NCBI GenBank assembly: GCA_943704495.1
Contig: CALSCR010000789.1
Location: 1-20,304, forward strand
From: Pigoraptor chileana
Taxonomy: Eukaryota; Opisthokonta; Filasterea
Reading direction: 5' to 3'
Length of the DNA stretch: 20,304 nucleotides
How positions within the stretch are numbered: position 1 is the first letter of the stretch; every line of letters starts with the position of its first letter. The notes under the pieces are model-generated. The model made no database searches, was not told the DNA's origin, and worked only from the letters and a program-made list of their open reading frames with translations. The position numbers and the translations under genes were made by a program. Below, in pieces: positions 20,192-20,304 of the stretch.

Positions 20192-20304
<113 letters not shown>

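Overview
The window is nuclear DNA from an intron-rich eukaryote, most likely a unicellular one. Genes are split by short GT-AG introns (about 100-350 bases) and lie 0.4-1.3 kb apart. Coding exons are GC-rich, while introns and spacers are full of TG/CA, GA and minisatellite tracts. The CAPS (CADPS) gene argues against a bacterium, fungus or plant and is compatible with a protist, perhaps a relative of animals. The species cannot be named from the sequence.

Layout: 1-1336 is gene-free, beginning with a (GT)37 tract. 1337/1794-3510 (+) is an unrecognised protein gene ending in a long exon. 4403-9370 (-) is an eight-exon gene for a protein of about 1,178 residues, unrecognised but built from tandem ~300-residue repeats. 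9732-11305 (+) is a five-exon Maf/YhdE-type nucleotide pyrophosphatase, whose last intron appears to be an AT-AC (minor-type) intron carrying a 29-bp minisatellite. 12251-13665 (-) is a two-exon guanylate-kinase-domain protein with a lipid-anchor-type N terminus. 14661-20177 (+, continuing off the window) is a CAPS/CADPS orthologue with its N-terminal region, C2, PH and the first part of MUN in 16 exons; the window ends in a TG tract of the next intron.

Organisation: the order gives two head-to-head pairs (repeat protein / Maf, 361-base spacer; guanylate kinase / CAPS, 995-base spacer) and two tail-to-tail pairs. There are no operons, RNA genes, mobile-element genes or CRISPR arrays that I can support. 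The genes do not form one pathway: CAPS acts in regulated exocytosis, Maf cleans nucleotide pools, and the guanylate-kinase-like protein is probably membrane-attached.

The exon models of the large genes were joined by hand using splice-site phase. All keep an open frame across every junction, and family motifs or internal repeats support most of them. The least certain parts are the 5' end of the first gene and the CAPS linker exon at 16599-16693.
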